Below, in pieces: positions 1 through 8,524 of a DNA stretch of 64,000 bases. Source of the DNA: Roseateles_C aquae. GTDB taxonomy: Bacteria; Pseudomonadota; Gammaproteobacteria; Burkholderiales; Burkholderiaceae_C. The translations under genes were made by a program, and so were the position numbers. The notes beneath the pieces are model-generated. The model was not told the origin of the DNA, ran no database searches, and was given only the letters and a program-made list of their open reading frames with translations. Position 1 is the stretch's first letter. Each line of letters opens with the position of its first letter. The DNA is taken from the NCBI RefSeq assembly GCF_032337115.1, contig NZ_JAVXZY010000001.1:1116001-1180000 (forward strand). Reading direction: 5' to 3'.

Positions 1-1716
1 CCCACCCACCGGGGTGTCCAGCCACATCGTGCCATCGCGGCCCTGCAGCAATCCCATCACCACGGGGCTGGCCAGGCCCTCGCCGGGGGCCTGCGGCACG
101 GGCAACAGCTGCCCCTGGCGTTCACGGAACAGGCCCATCTGCCCACCCACCCAGATGCTGCCGTCCTGCGGTGTTTCCAGCAGTGCGTAAACGCCACCAT
201 GCAAGGCCTGACCCTCACTCGGATGGACACGCTGCAGCGCATCGGCCTCGGCACTGCGCAATCGGTACAGGCCTTCCTGCATGCCCAGCCAGACCTCGCC
301 ATTGCTGCGCAGCAGAATTTGCTGCGCCCGCCCGCCATCGAGCGGCCAGTCGCGCAGCAGGCGGCCGCTGGCATGGCGGTGCTCCAGACGGCCCGCCGAG
401 GCCAGCCAGAGGCTGCCATCGGCGGCCTCGTTGAGCTGATCGACGACCGCCTTGCGTTCACGCGCCAGCACACCCAGCGTGGCCAGATGCCCGCCTTCGC
501 GCCCATCCAGCCTGACGACCGGACCGGCCTGCGTTGGCGCCAGCACCTCGCCATTGCGCAGGGCCAGCAAGGCACGGACATCGACTTCTGCCAAGGGACT
601 GCCCGGCGCCGCGTCCGGCCCGCGCACGGCCAGGGCCGGATGGTGCTGATGCCGCTGCAGGCCCAGCCCATAGCCGGTGACCCACATCGTGCCGACCTGA
701 TCGCGCAGCAAGCCGCTGATGTCGTTGCCCGCCAGACCGCTCAAGCGGCGCGGATCGTGCCGCAGCCGGGCCTCGATCGCGCCACTGGCCCGATTCACCC
801 ACAGCAGCCCGGCCTTGGTGCCCACCCACAGACGACCATCGCTGGCCTCGGCCAGGGCCTGCACCGGCCCGCCCAGACCCTGCTGCACCCAGCGCACTTG
901 ATCATCCCTCACCAGTCCCAAGCGGCCGTCCTGCGTACCCAGCCAGATGCCTGCGTCGCTGGCCTCGCCCAGGGCCAGCACCGGCGCGCCCGCGGGCAGT
1001 CCGGGCAAGAACAGCGACTCCCATTGCGCACCGGCCCCGGCGCGCAAGCGCGACAGGCCGCGCCAATGAGCCACCCAGACGGTGCCATCGCGCCCCACCA
1101 ACAGGGCCAGCACGCGGTTCTCGGCTTCACCCTGCCAGCGCAGTGCCTGTGCTTCGTAGCGCCTCTCGGCCGGGACGTAGCGAAACAGGCCTTGACCGAG
1201 CGTACCGATCCAGACGGCGCCCTGCGCGTCTTCGCCCAGCGCACGAATCGGCGAACGGATGGGCGCCTCGGCGGCAGCAACGGAGGCGCTTGAAGCGCTT
1301 GAAGCACCACGACCCACGCCATGCGGTTCGACGCGATCCTGCTCCGGGTCATAGGCCATCAGGCCGCGGAACTCGGTCCCTATCCACATCCGGCCATCGC
1401 GTGAGGGCGCCAGCGCCCGCACCCAGCCAAGATTGCGCTGGGCGCTGGTCTCGCCCTCGGCCTCGATGGCGCGCAGGCGATAGCCGTCGTAACGGGTCAG
1501 GCCGCGCGCGGTGGCCACCCAGATGAAGCCGGCGCGATCCTGTGCCAGCGTTGGCACCGTGCTCTGTGGCACGGCGATGCTGCGGAACTGCACCTCGAAG
1601 CTGGGCGAAATCTCGGAAGCTGGTGAGGTCGCTGCAGAGGCTGCCCCCAGGCTCAGCAGCAAGAACTGGCAAACAAGAAAAAGGAAACCCACGACGGTAC
1701 TGCGCATGGCGCCCAT
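1..1716 (-). CDS. Two-component-type sensor, periplasmic beta-propeller part (3' end outside window)
   Basis: The reading frame is open from the start near 1716 to the window edge, giving 572 residues without a stop. It begins with a hydrophobic signal peptide (residues 1 to about 26, ending GAASAA) and then shows repeated blades of the reg_prop type, for example DRAGFIWVATARGLTRYDG, SRDGRMWIGTEFRGLMAYD and GRDGTMWLDT. Proteins of this family place a periplasmic propeller in front of a Y_Y_Y domain and a histidine kinase or GGDEF output; that output would lie to the left of the window, so the signalling type cannot be decided here. A second start at 1707 is equally possible and leaves the signal peptide intact. 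Neither start has a strong ribosome binding site. Confidence 0.85.
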   Translation of the reverse strand, partial: MGAMRSTVVGFLFLVCQFLLLSLGAASAATSPASEISPSFEVQFRSIAVPQSTVPTLAQDRAGFIWVATARGLTRYDGYRLRAIEAEGETSAQRNLGWVRALAPSRDGRMWIGTEFRGLMAYDPEQDRVEPHGVGRGASSASSASVAAAEAPIRSPIRALGEDAQGAVWIGTLGQGLFRYVPAERRYEAQALRWQGEAENRVLALLVGRDGTVWVAHWRGLSRLRAGAGAQWESLFLPGLPAGAPVLALGEASDAGIWLGTQDGRLGLVRDDQVRWVQQGLGGPVQALAEASDGRLWVGTKAGLLWVNRASGAIEARLRHDPRRLSGLAGNDISGLLRDQVGTMWVTGYGLGLQRHQHHPALAVRGPDAAPGSPLAEVDVRALLALRNGEVLAPTQAGPVVRLDGREGGHLATLGVLARERKAVVDQLNEAADGSLWLASAGRLEHRHASGRLLRDWPLDGGRAQQILLRSNGEVWLGMQEGLYRLRSAEADALQRVHPSEGQALHGGVYALLETPQDGSIWVGGQMGLFRERQGQLLPVPQAPGEGLASPVVMGLLQGRDGTMWLDTPVGG

Positions 1717-1841
1717 CGTAAGCGGCGCCAGGCCCGCCGCTGCGAGGGAAGGCCCTGCATTGATGGAATCAGATGCGCGGAACTCACAGAATTCCCAGCG
1801 CTGCTGACCGGCCCAAGGCCCGCCCTTTGAATCGCGATGTT

Positions 1842-2309
1842 TCAGCCAGCAGAATCGTCCTGGCGCTGCAACGTCTTGACGCTGCGGGCGCGCCCCGGCA
1901 GCGCCTTCAGGTACTTGAAGGTGGCGGTGGCATGGGCACACAGCTGCCCGTCCTCGCCGAACACCGAGCCTTCGCAGAAGGCCATCGTGGTCGAGCGGTG
2001 TAGCAATTTGCCCAGCGCCCGCAACTCACCTTCGCCCGGGCGCATGAAGCTGGTCTTCATTTCTATCGTCACCACACCCGGGCCCATGCCGGGCTGATGC
2101 TTGTGCACGCTGCGCGCCGCATGGGCCATGGCGACATCGAGCAGCGTCATCAGCACGCCGCCATGAGCGACCTCCCAGGAATTCAGATGGCCCTCCTTCA
2201 GGTCCACCCGCAACTCGGCCTGGCCATCGCCCAGGCTGTGCAGCTCGAAGCCGAGCTGTTCCACAAAGGGAATGTGCACCGGGAAACTCAGCTTGCTCTT
2301 CTCACTCAT
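1842..2309 (-). CDS. PaaI-family hotdog thioesterase
   Basis: The 155-residue product is a single hotdog-fold domain of the PaaI/YdiI type. The family signature is visible around residue 50 (VAHGGVLMTLLDVAMAHAAR), with the HGG turn and the following Asp that activates water in these acyl-CoA thioesterases. A second half motif (TIEMKTSFMRPG) matches the strand that lines the active site. It lies at the 3' end of a minus-strand run of beta-oxidation genes, 131 bp after the SDR gene and separated from it by a palindromic repeat. The likely job is hydrolysis of acyl-CoA intermediates released in fatty-acid breakdown. The precise substrate is unknown. Confidence 0.85.
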   Translation of the reverse strand: MSEKSKLSFPVHIPFVEQLGFELHSLGDGQAELRVDLKEGHLNSWEVAHGGVLMTLLDVAMAHAARSVHKHQPGMGPGVVTIEMKTSFMRPGEGELRALGKLLHRSTTMAFCEGSVFGEDGQLCAHATATFKYLKALPGRARSVKTLQRQDDSAG

Positions 2310-2368
2310 CTTTCGTCCATTGTCCGCGTCCGCCCGCCTCGCTTCACTCTGACCCAGCGGAGCCCGCG

Positions 2369-2439
2369 GATCCGGCTCCGCCGGTCCGCCAGGCTCGCCC
2401 CCTCAAGGGGGTGGCGCGCAGCGCCTCGGGGGTGGGCCG
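2369..2439. repeat. Dispersed palindromic repeat, family A copy 1
   Basis: The block shares the order GATCCGGCTCCGCCGG, CCCCCTCAAGGGGG and GGGGGTGGG with 5761-5827. It contains a self-complementary CCCCCTcaAGGGGG hairpin and directly abuts the stop codon of the SDR gene (minus strand). It may act as a transcription attenuator or mRNA 3'-end structure. Confidence 0.7.
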
Positions 2440-2440
2440 T

Positions 2441-3235
2441 CTAAGCTCCATGAATGGCACTGACGCCGCCGTCGACCGCGAGGATCTGGCCGGTGATGTG
2501 TTTGCCGGCCCGCGAGGCGAACAACAGCGCTGCGCCTTTCAAGTCCTCATCATCGCCGATACGGCCCAGCGGCGCGGCAGCGGCGAGATTGTCTTCGCCC
2601 AGCGCGGCCAGCAGACCCTTGGTCATCTTGCTCGGGAAGAAGCCCGGCGCCAGCGCGTTGACGGTGATGCCGTGCCGCCCCCATTCGCCAGCCAGCGCGC
2701 GGGTGAAGTTCACCGCCGCGCCCTTGCTGGTGTTGTAGGCAATCGTCTTCATCGCGGCCGGATTGCCGCCCAGGCCGGCGATCGAGGCGACGTTGATGAT
2801 GCGGCCGTAGCGGCGCGGAATCATGCTTTGGCGCGCGGCCTCCTGGCTGATGACGAAGAGGCTGCGGATGTTCAGGTTCATCACCTTGTCCCAGGCCTCC
2901 AGCGGATGCTCCTCGGCCGGCGCACCCCAGGTGGCGCCGGCGTTGTTGACCAGGATGTCGATCTGGCCCAGTCGCTCCATGGTCTGGCTCACGATGGCGC
3001 GGCCCTGGCCTTCGTCGGCGGCGTCCGCCGCAATCCAGCGTGCATCGATGCCACGGGCCTGCAGGTGGGCAACGGCCTCCTCCAGATCGGCGGCCTTGCG
3101 CGAACTCAGCATGATCTTGGCGCCGGCCTCGCCCAGGCTCTCGGCGATCTGCAGGCCCAGGCCGCGCGAGCCGCCGGTCACCAGGGCCACCTGGCCGCTC
3201 AGATCAAACAGCGCTTGTACGTTCCTTGTTGTCAT
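2441..3235 (-). CDS. SDR-family oxidoreductase (FabG/3-hydroxyacyl-CoA dehydrogenase-like)
   Basis: The product is a 264-residue classical short-chain dehydrogenase. Visible motifs are the NAD(P)-binding TGGSRGLG near residue 18, NNAG, and the catalytic Ser/Tyr/Lys set in INVASIAGLG and YNTSKGAA; the C-terminal QILAVDGG is typical. The start at 3235 is chosen because AAAGGAA lies about 6 nt upstream and because the frame upstream runs through a palindromic repeat. Position between an acyl-CoA dehydrogenase and a thioesterase suggests a role in acyl-CoA or 3-oxoacyl metabolism. The exact substrate cannot be read from sequence. Confidence 0.9.
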   Translation of the reverse strand: MTTRNVQALFDLSGQVALVTGGSRGLGLQIAESLGEAGAKIMLSSRKAADLEEAVAHLQARGIDARWIAADAADEGQGRAIVSQTMERLGQIDILVNNAGATWGAPAEEHPLEAWDKVMNLNIRSLFVISQEAARQSMIPRRYGRIINVASIAGLGGNPAAMKTIAYNTSKGAAVNFTRALAGEWGRHGITVNALAPGFFPSKMTKGLLAALGEDNLAAAAPLGRIGDDEDLKGAALLFASRAGKHITGQILAVDGGVSAIHGA

Positions 3236-3264
3236 CACCGATTCCTTTGAAAGAAAACAAATCG

Positions 3265-3345
3265 ACCACAGAGACATGGAGATGCAGAGAAAGACACACA
3301 GAGGGCATGCAACTGCATTCCTCTGTGTCTCCGTGTCTCTGTGGT
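3265..3345. repeat. Dispersed palindromic repeat, family B copy 1 (CACAGAG type)
   Basis: Left arm ACCACAGAGACATGGAGA and right arm TCTCCGTGTCTCTGTGGT are imperfect inverse complements around a short spacer. The same element occurs at 43421-43507. It lies between the acyl-CoA dehydrogenase stop and the SDR start, so it would form a large hairpin in a common transcript. Confidence 0.85.
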
Positions 3346-3360
3346 CCGTTCCAAAAGCCT

Positions 3361-5175
3361 TCAGAACCAGGCGTCCTGCATCTCGCGGGTCAACGGCTCG
3401 CGCGCGGCGGCCACGGCCAGCCAGGCGGCAATCTTGGGCAGCTCGTAGCGGTAGAAGTACTGCTGCGCGGCCCGCTTGCCGCGCTCGAAATCGCTGTCGC
3501 CCTGGGCCACCAGCGCCACGTCCAGCCACAGCCAGGCCAGCACCACATGGCCGAAGGCCTGCATATAGGGCGTGGCATTGGCCAGCGCCTCCTCGGGCAG
3601 GCCGCTGGCCCAGGCTGATTTCGTGGCCTTGCCGACCTGCCCCAGCGCACCGGCCAACTGATTGGCGGCCTCGGCAAGACCTGGCACCGCCAGCGCCCGC
3701 TGCACCGTCTGGTTGATGCGGCCGGCCAGGGCCAGCAGTGCCTGGCCGCCATTCATCACCACCTTGCGCCCGAGCAGATCCAGTGCCTGGATGCCATGAG
3801 TGCCTTCGTGAATCATGTTCAGCCGGTTGTCGCGCCAGTACTGTTCGACCGGGAAATCGCGCGTGTAGCCATAGCCGCCCAGCACCTGGATGGCCAGGCT
3901 GTTGGCCTCCAGGCACCACTCGCTGGGCCAGCTCTTGGCGATCGGGATCAGCACCTCGAGCAGAAGCCCGGCCGCCGCGGCCTCATCGGGCTTGGCGGTG
4001 TGCAGCTCGTCGACCAGCCGGGCGCAGAACAGCTCCAACGCCAGCGCACCTTCGACATAGCTCTTCTGCGCCAACAGCATGCGCTTGACGTCAGCATGCT
4101 CGATGATGGGCCGCTGCGGCGAGGCGGCATCCTTGCCAGCCTGCGTCATTGGCCGGCCCTGCGGGCGCTGCCGGGCATAGGCGAGGCTCGCCTCATAGCC
4201 GGCATAGCCCAGCATCGTGGCGCCCAGGCCGACGCCGATGCGCGCCTCGTTCATCATGTGGAACATGCACTTCAGGCCCTCGCCGGGCTTGCCGACCAGA
4301 TAGCCGATGGCGCCGCCCTGCCCGCCCGGCTTGAAGCGGCCTTCACCGAAGTTCAGCAGGCAGTTGGTCGTGCCGCGATAACCGAGCTTGTGGTTCAGCC
4401 CCGCCAGGGCCACATCATTGCGCTCGCCCGTCAATTCGCCGCGCTCGTTGACCAGGTGCTTGGGCACGATGAACAGCGAGATGCCGCGGGTGCCGGGCAG
4501 CGTCTTGCCATCAGGCCCGGGAATCTTGGCCAACACCAGATGGATGATGTTCTCGCTGATCTCATGCTCGCCGGCCGAGATCCACATCTTGTTGCCCTTG
4601 AGCCGGTAGCGCGGCCCCAGCGCATCGGCTGCAAAGCCCTCGCCATCGGGCTCGGCACGCGTGGCCACATCAGACAGCGACGAACCCGCCTGCGGCTCGG
4701 ACAGGCACATGGTGCCGAACCAGCGGCCGGAAAACTCGTTCTTGGCAAAGACCTCGCGCTGCAGCGGCGTGCCATGGGCCATCAGCAGATTGGCATTGCC
4801 GCTGGTCAGCATCGCGTAGCCGCCCATGGCGATATTGGCCATGCTGAAGAAGGCATTGGCCGCCATCTCGATCACACAGGGCAGCTGCATGCCGCCGGTG
4901 TCATAGTCCTGCGCCGCCGCCAGCATGCCGGACTCGACATAGGCCGCCAGCGCCGCGTGTGTGGCCGCTGGCAGATGCACGCGTTCGCCGTCGAAACGCG
5001 GCTCCTCGGTATCGGTCAGCCGATTGACCGGCGCGAACTTCTCGCGGGCAATCTTCTCGCAGGTGTCCAGCACCGCGGCAAAGGTCTCACCGCTGTGCTC
5101 GGCAAAGCGCGGCCGCTGGTTCAGTTCATTGACCTTGAGCCAGTCGTTCAGCAGGAAATCCAGGGTCTGGCGCAT
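3361..5175 (-). CDS. Acyl-CoA dehydrogenase (long form with C-terminal extension)
   Basis: The 604-residue product has the three-part acyl-CoA dehydrogenase fold followed by a C-terminal helical extension, as in the roughly 600-residue proteobacterial family used in beta-oxidation. Visible are the FAD/substrate segment (MCLSEPQAGSSLSDVATRA), KMWISAGEHE, the Arg-rich helix and GGYGYTRDFPVEQYWRDNR, and the catalytic Glu in MIHEGTHGIQ. The start at 5175 is preferred because AAGGAG lies 5 nt upstream; a GTG two codons earlier would overlap that site. It oxidises acyl-CoA to trans-2-enoyl-CoA and would feed electrons to ETF. It sits 57 bp after a thioesterase gene on the same strand. Confidence 0.93.
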   Translation of the reverse strand: MRQTLDFLLNDWLKVNELNQRPRFAEHSGETFAAVLDTCEKIAREKFAPVNRLTDTEEPRFDGERVHLPAATHAALAAYVESGMLAAAQDYDTGGMQLPCVIEMAANAFFSMANIAMGGYAMLTSGNANLLMAHGTPLQREVFAKNEFSGRWFGTMCLSEPQAGSSLSDVATRAEPDGEGFAADALGPRYRLKGNKMWISAGEHEISENIIHLVLAKIPGPDGKTLPGTRGISLFIVPKHLVNERGELTGERNDVALAGLNHKLGYRGTTNCLLNFGEGRFKPGGQGGAIGYLVGKPGEGLKCMFHMMNEARIGVGLGATMLGYAGYEASLAYARQRPQGRPMTQAGKDAASPQRPIIEHADVKRMLLAQKSYVEGALALELFCARLVDELHTAKPDEAAAAGLLLEVLIPIAKSWPSEWCLEANSLAIQVLGGYGYTRDFPVEQYWRDNRLNMIHEGTHGIQALDLLGRKVVMNGGQALLALAGRINQTVQRALAVPGLAEAANQLAGALGQVGKATKSAWASGLPEEALANATPYMQAFGHVVLAWLWLDVALVAQGDSDFERGKRAAQQYFYRYELPKIAAWLAVAAAREPLTREMQDAWF

Positions 5176-5232
5176 GGCCACTCCTTCAAAAATTCAGCGC
5201 CAACAGCCAGTTCTAGCCGTCAGCTCTCACCG

Positions 5233-5652
5233 TCAGCCTTGACGGACGATGGTGCCCTGGGCCAGCGCACAGAGCTTTTCCTCGCCGCCGCTGAGGGCAA
5301 AGACCTCGCAGCGGCACACCGCCTGCGATTTGCTCACCGCCAGCGCCGAGGCACGCGCGATCAGCCGATCACCGACGCCGGGCCGCACATAGTTGATCTT
5401 GAACTCCGAGGTCAGCACCGGCACCTGCATCGCCGTGCCGCCGGCAAAGGTCAGTGCGTTATCGGCCAGATAGCTGATCACGCCGCCATGGGCGAAGCCG
5501 TTCTGCTGTTTGAGCTGATCCGTCAGCGCCAGCCGCAGCTCGACCTGGCCCGGCGACAGCGCCGTCAACTCGGCGCCGAGCAAAGTGCTGAAGGCCTGCT
5601 GGCCCAGCACCTCGCGGCCCATTGCCAGAAAGACTTCGGGGGAGACGGTCAT
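5233..5652 (-). CDS. PaaI-family hotdog thioesterase
   Basis: This is a 139-residue hotdog-fold protein, a second thioesterase in the cluster and clearly different from the one at 1842. The motif NGFAHGGVISYLADNALTFAG carries the HGG turn and catalytic Asp of the PaaI type. The start at 5652 has AAAGGAAA about 7 nt upstream; a longer frame exists but lacks a site. It is 57 bp upstream of the acyl-CoA dehydrogenase and probably cotranscribed with it. Likely acyl-CoA hydrolase; the chain-length preference is unknown. Confidence 0.87.
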   Translation of the reverse strand: MTVSPEVFLAMGREVLGQQAFSTLLGAELTALSPGQVELRLALTDQLKQQNGFAHGGVISYLADNALTFAGGTAMQVPVLTSEFKINYVRPGVGDRLIARASALAVSKSQAVCRCEVFALSGGEEKLCALAQGTIVRQG

Positions 5653-5760
5653 ATCAAGCTTTCCTTTTGAAGCAGGAGATCCAGGGTCTGGTGCATGCAA
5701 GCTCCATCAAACAGGGCGGCATCGGCGAAAGGGGCAGGCGCCCATCAAGCGACGCCCGCC

Positions 5761-5827
5761 GATCCGGCTCCGCCGGGCGGTCGGGCGTGCCCCCTTGAGG
5801 GGGCTGGCGAAGCCAGCAGGGGGTGGG
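5761..5827. repeat. Dispersed palindromic repeat, family A copy 2
   Basis: The copy carries GATCCGGCTCCGCCGG, the hairpin GCCCCCTTGAGGGGGC and, read on the minus strand, a GCTGGC-TTCG-CCAGC stem with a UUCG loop. It ends exactly against the thiolase stop codon, as copy 1 does against the SDR stop codon. Confidence 0.7.
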
Positions 5828-7002
5828 TCACAAGACTTCAAAGATGCCAGCCGCCCCCATGCCGCCGCCAATGCACATGGTCACGCAGACGCGCTTGGCG
5901 CCGCGGCGGCGGCCTTCGATCAGCGCATGGCCGGTCAGGCGCTGGCCGGACACGCCGTAGGGGTGGCCAACGGCAATTGCGCCACCGTTGACGTTCAGGC
6001 GATCCATCGGAATGCCCAGCGTATCGGCGCAGTAGAGCACCTGCACGGCGAAGGCCTCGTTCAATTCCCACAGATCGATGTCGGCCACGGTCAGGCCCAG
6101 CTTTTTCAGCACCTTGGGCACGGCAAAGACCGGGCCAATGCCCATTTCGTCGGGCTCGCAGCCGGCCACGGCAAAGCCGAGGAAGCGGCCCAGCGGCTTC
6201 AGGCCGTGCTGCTCGGCATAGGCCTCGCTGACGACGACGCAGGCGCCGGCGCCATCGGAGAACTGGCTGGCGTGCCCGCCGTCACCACGCCGCCGGGCAG
6301 GGCCGAGCGCAGGTTCTTGATGCCGTCGTAGGTCGTGCCCTCGCGCAGGCCTTCGTCGACGCTGACGGTCACTTGCTTGCTCGTCATGCCCAGCACCTTG
6401 TCGGCCACGCCGGCGGTCACAGTGATGGGCACGATCTCATCGACGAACTTGCCGGCGGCCTGTGCAGCACAGGCCTTTTGCTGGCTTTCGGCGCCAAAGT
6501 GGTCCATGCGCTCCTTGGCAATCTTGTAGCGCGTGGCCACGTTCTCGGCCGTCTGCAGCATGCTCCAGTAGATCTCGGGCTTGTTCTTGGCCAGCCAGCT
6601 GTCGCTCAGCATGTGCTTGTTCATCTCCTGCTGCACGCAGGAGATGCTCTCCACGCCACCGGCGACGAAGACATCGCCCTCGCCGGCGATGATGCGCTGC
6701 GCGGCCAGCGCAATCGTCTGCAGGCCGCTGGAGCAGAAACGGTTCACCGTCAGGCCGCTGACCGTGATGGGCAGGCCGGCACGCAGCGCAATCTGGCGGG
6801 CGATATTGTTGCCGGTGGCACCCTCGGGGAAGGCGCAGCCCATGATCACGTCTTCCACATGGCCGGCATCGATGCCGGCGCGCTCGACGGCCGCCTTGAC
6901 CACATGGCCGCCCAGCGTCGCGCCATGGGTCATATTGAAGGCGCCCTTCCAGCTCTTGGCCAGCGGCGTGCGTGCGGTGGAAACGATGACGGCCTTGCTC
7001 AT
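5828..7002 (-). pseudogene. Acetyl-CoA C-acyltransferase (thiolase) with a single-base frameshift
   Basis: Two frames together encode a full-length thiolase of about 391 residues. The first frame (7002 down to about 6273) carries the nucleophilic Cys90 (NRFCSSGLQ); the second carries the catalytic His in NVNGGAIAVGHPYGVSG and the second Cys in CVTMCIGGGMG. They are joined at the conserved GNASQFSDGA loop, where the Asn codon lacks one A: the sequence reads GGCACGCC where GGCAACGCC is expected, near 6273. Restoring that base rejoins the frames. All catalytic residues are otherwise intact, so this is either a very recent mutation or a base-calling error. It would catalyse the last step of beta-oxidation. 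Confidence 0.85.
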
Positions 7003-7041
7003 GATGTGTCCTTCAGGGCTGAATCGATATCGGGGGATGGC

Positions 7042-8514
7042 TCACTGCGTGCTCAGCGTGGCCAGGCGGTGATAGAAGCGGATCATCTCGACCAGATTGC
7101 GGCTGGCGATGCGTTCATTGGTGCCGTGGAAACGGGCCAGATCGTCGGGCCCGGCGCGCACCGGCGAAAAGCGGTAGATGTGCTCGGACAGCGCGGCGAA
7201 ATGGCGCGAATCGGTCGCCGCGGTCATCAGGCCCGGCGCCACCAGCGTGCCGGGAAAAACCTCGCGGATGCCGCGCGCCAGTTGCTGGTAGGCCGGCGCA
7301 TCGCTGGGCGACACCGGGCTGGGCTCGGAACTGCCGGGCACGGTGCTGAGCGTGAAGCGGTTGGCATCGGGCAGCGCCTGGCGCACATGGCCCAGCACGG
7401 CGGCAATGCTGTCGCCAGGCAGCAGGCGGAAGTTGACGGTGGCCTCGGCCTCGCCGGGCAGGACGTTGTCCTTGTTGCCGGCCTTGACGATGGTCAGCGC
7501 CGTGGTCGTGCGCAGCAGCGCATTGCTCGAGGCCTTGGCCTCCAGCTGGCGTTGCACCACCGGGCCGAACAGCCAGAGATTGCTCAGCGCCACGCGCTGA
7601 AAGCCGTCCATCTCCGGCGCCAGGGTCTCAAACATCTCGCGGGCGATGCCGCGCAATCCAGCGGGTAGCTGATGTTGATCGAGCTGCTGCAGCGCTTGGG
7701 CCATCATGCCGATGGCGCTGCTGCCCGGTGTTGGCGGCATGCTGCTGTGGCCCGGCGTGGACAGGGCCTTCAGCTCGACCGAGAGATAGCCCTTCTCGGC
7801 AATGCCGATCAGCGCCGCCGGTGGCTTCAGCCCCGGCACGATGCCTTCGGTGATGACCAGGCCTTCGTCCAGCACCGACTCCAGCTTCACGCCGCGCGAT
7901 TGCAGCAGCTTGGCAATCACCGCCGCGCCCTGCAGGCCGCCCAGCTCCTCATCGGCGCCAAAGGCCAGGTAGAGCGTGCGGCGCGGCTTGAAACCGCTGG
8001 CCGCCAGCAGCTCCAGCGCCTCCATCTGGCTGATCAGATTGCTCTTGTTGTCCCAGGCGCCACGGCCCCAGATATAGCCATCGCGCACCACGCCGGCAAA
8101 GGGCGGCTGCTGCCACTGCGATTCGGTGCCAGGCGCCACCGGCACCACATCCTGGTGGGCCAGCCAGAGCACCGGCTTGGCCGCAGCATCACTGCCCGGC
8201 CAGCTGTAGAGCAGGCTGGACGCACCGACCTGCTCGCGGCGCAGCAGCGCGTGCAGGCGCGGGTAGTCGCGCTGCAGCTGCGCGTGCAGGGCCATGAACT
8301 GATCGCGCCGCGCCTCGCCCTCGGCCGAGATGGTCTGGTGGCGAATCGCCGCGGCCAGATGCTCGGCCGCGGCGTGCTCGTCAACAGCGAGTTGGGGCAG
8401 CGGCGCCACCTCGATCTGCCGGCTGCGCCGGCCCAGTGTGTTCACCGCCAGCAGCAAAGCCAGCGCGAGCAGCAGGCCGAGCAGCCAGCGCAACAAGGTC
8501 TTTAGCAGTTTCAT
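7042..8514 (-). CDS. M20-family metallopeptidase, membrane anchored
   Basis: The 490-residue product starts with a strong transmembrane or signal anchor (residues 4-26) and continues as an M20 zinc peptidase. Metal-site motifs are WLAHQDVVPVAPG, GRGAWDNKSNLISQ and FGADEELGG, followed by the dimerisation domain and a C-terminal His (DSRHFAALSEHIYRFSP). This matches the carboxypeptidase S/CPG70-like group. It is 10 bp downstream of the fadB-like gene and 39 bp upstream of the thiolase, so it is carried within the beta-oxidation transcript although no metabolic link is obvious. An N-acyl amino acid hydrolase role would fit the context but is only inference. Confidence 0.88.
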   Translation of the reverse strand: MKLLKTLLRWLLGLLLALALLLAVNTLGRRSRQIEVAPLPQLAVDEHAAAEHLAAAIRHQTISAEGEARRDQFMALHAQLQRDYPRLHALLRREQVGASSLLYSWPGSDAAAKPVLWLAHQDVVPVAPGTESQWQQPPFAGVVRDGYIWGRGAWDNKSNLISQMEALELLAASGFKPRRTLYLAFGADEELGGLQGAAVIAKLLQSRGVKLESVLDEGLVITEGIVPGLKPPAALIGIAEKGYLSVELKALSTPGHSSMPPTPGSSAIGMMAQALQQLDQHQLPAGLRGIAREMFETLAPEMDGFQRVALSNLWLFGPVVQRQLEAKASSNALLRTTTALTIVKAGNKDNVLPGEAEATVNFRLLPGDSIAAVLGHVRQALPDANRFTLSTVPGSSEPSPVSPSDAPAYQQLARGIREVFPGTLVAPGLMTAATDSRHFAALSEHIYRFSPVRAGPDDLARFHGTNERIASRNLVEMIRFYHRLATLSTQ

Positions 8515-8524
8515 TCAGTCAGCT

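Noticed and set aside
199..1293. A 364-codon plus-strand frame opposite the propeller sensor
   Set aside because: The minus-strand frame has repeated propeller motifs and a signal peptide; the plus frame has none.
3236..3919. N-terminal extension of the SDR frame to 3919
   Set aside because: It runs through the palindromic repeat and antisense to or overlapping the acyl-CoA dehydrogenase; the internal start at 3235 has a good ribosome site.
3796..5670. A 624-codon open plus-strand frame opposite the acyl-CoA dehydrogenase
   Set aside because: Shadow of a well-supported minus-strand gene; Leu/Arg/Gln/His-rich with no motif.
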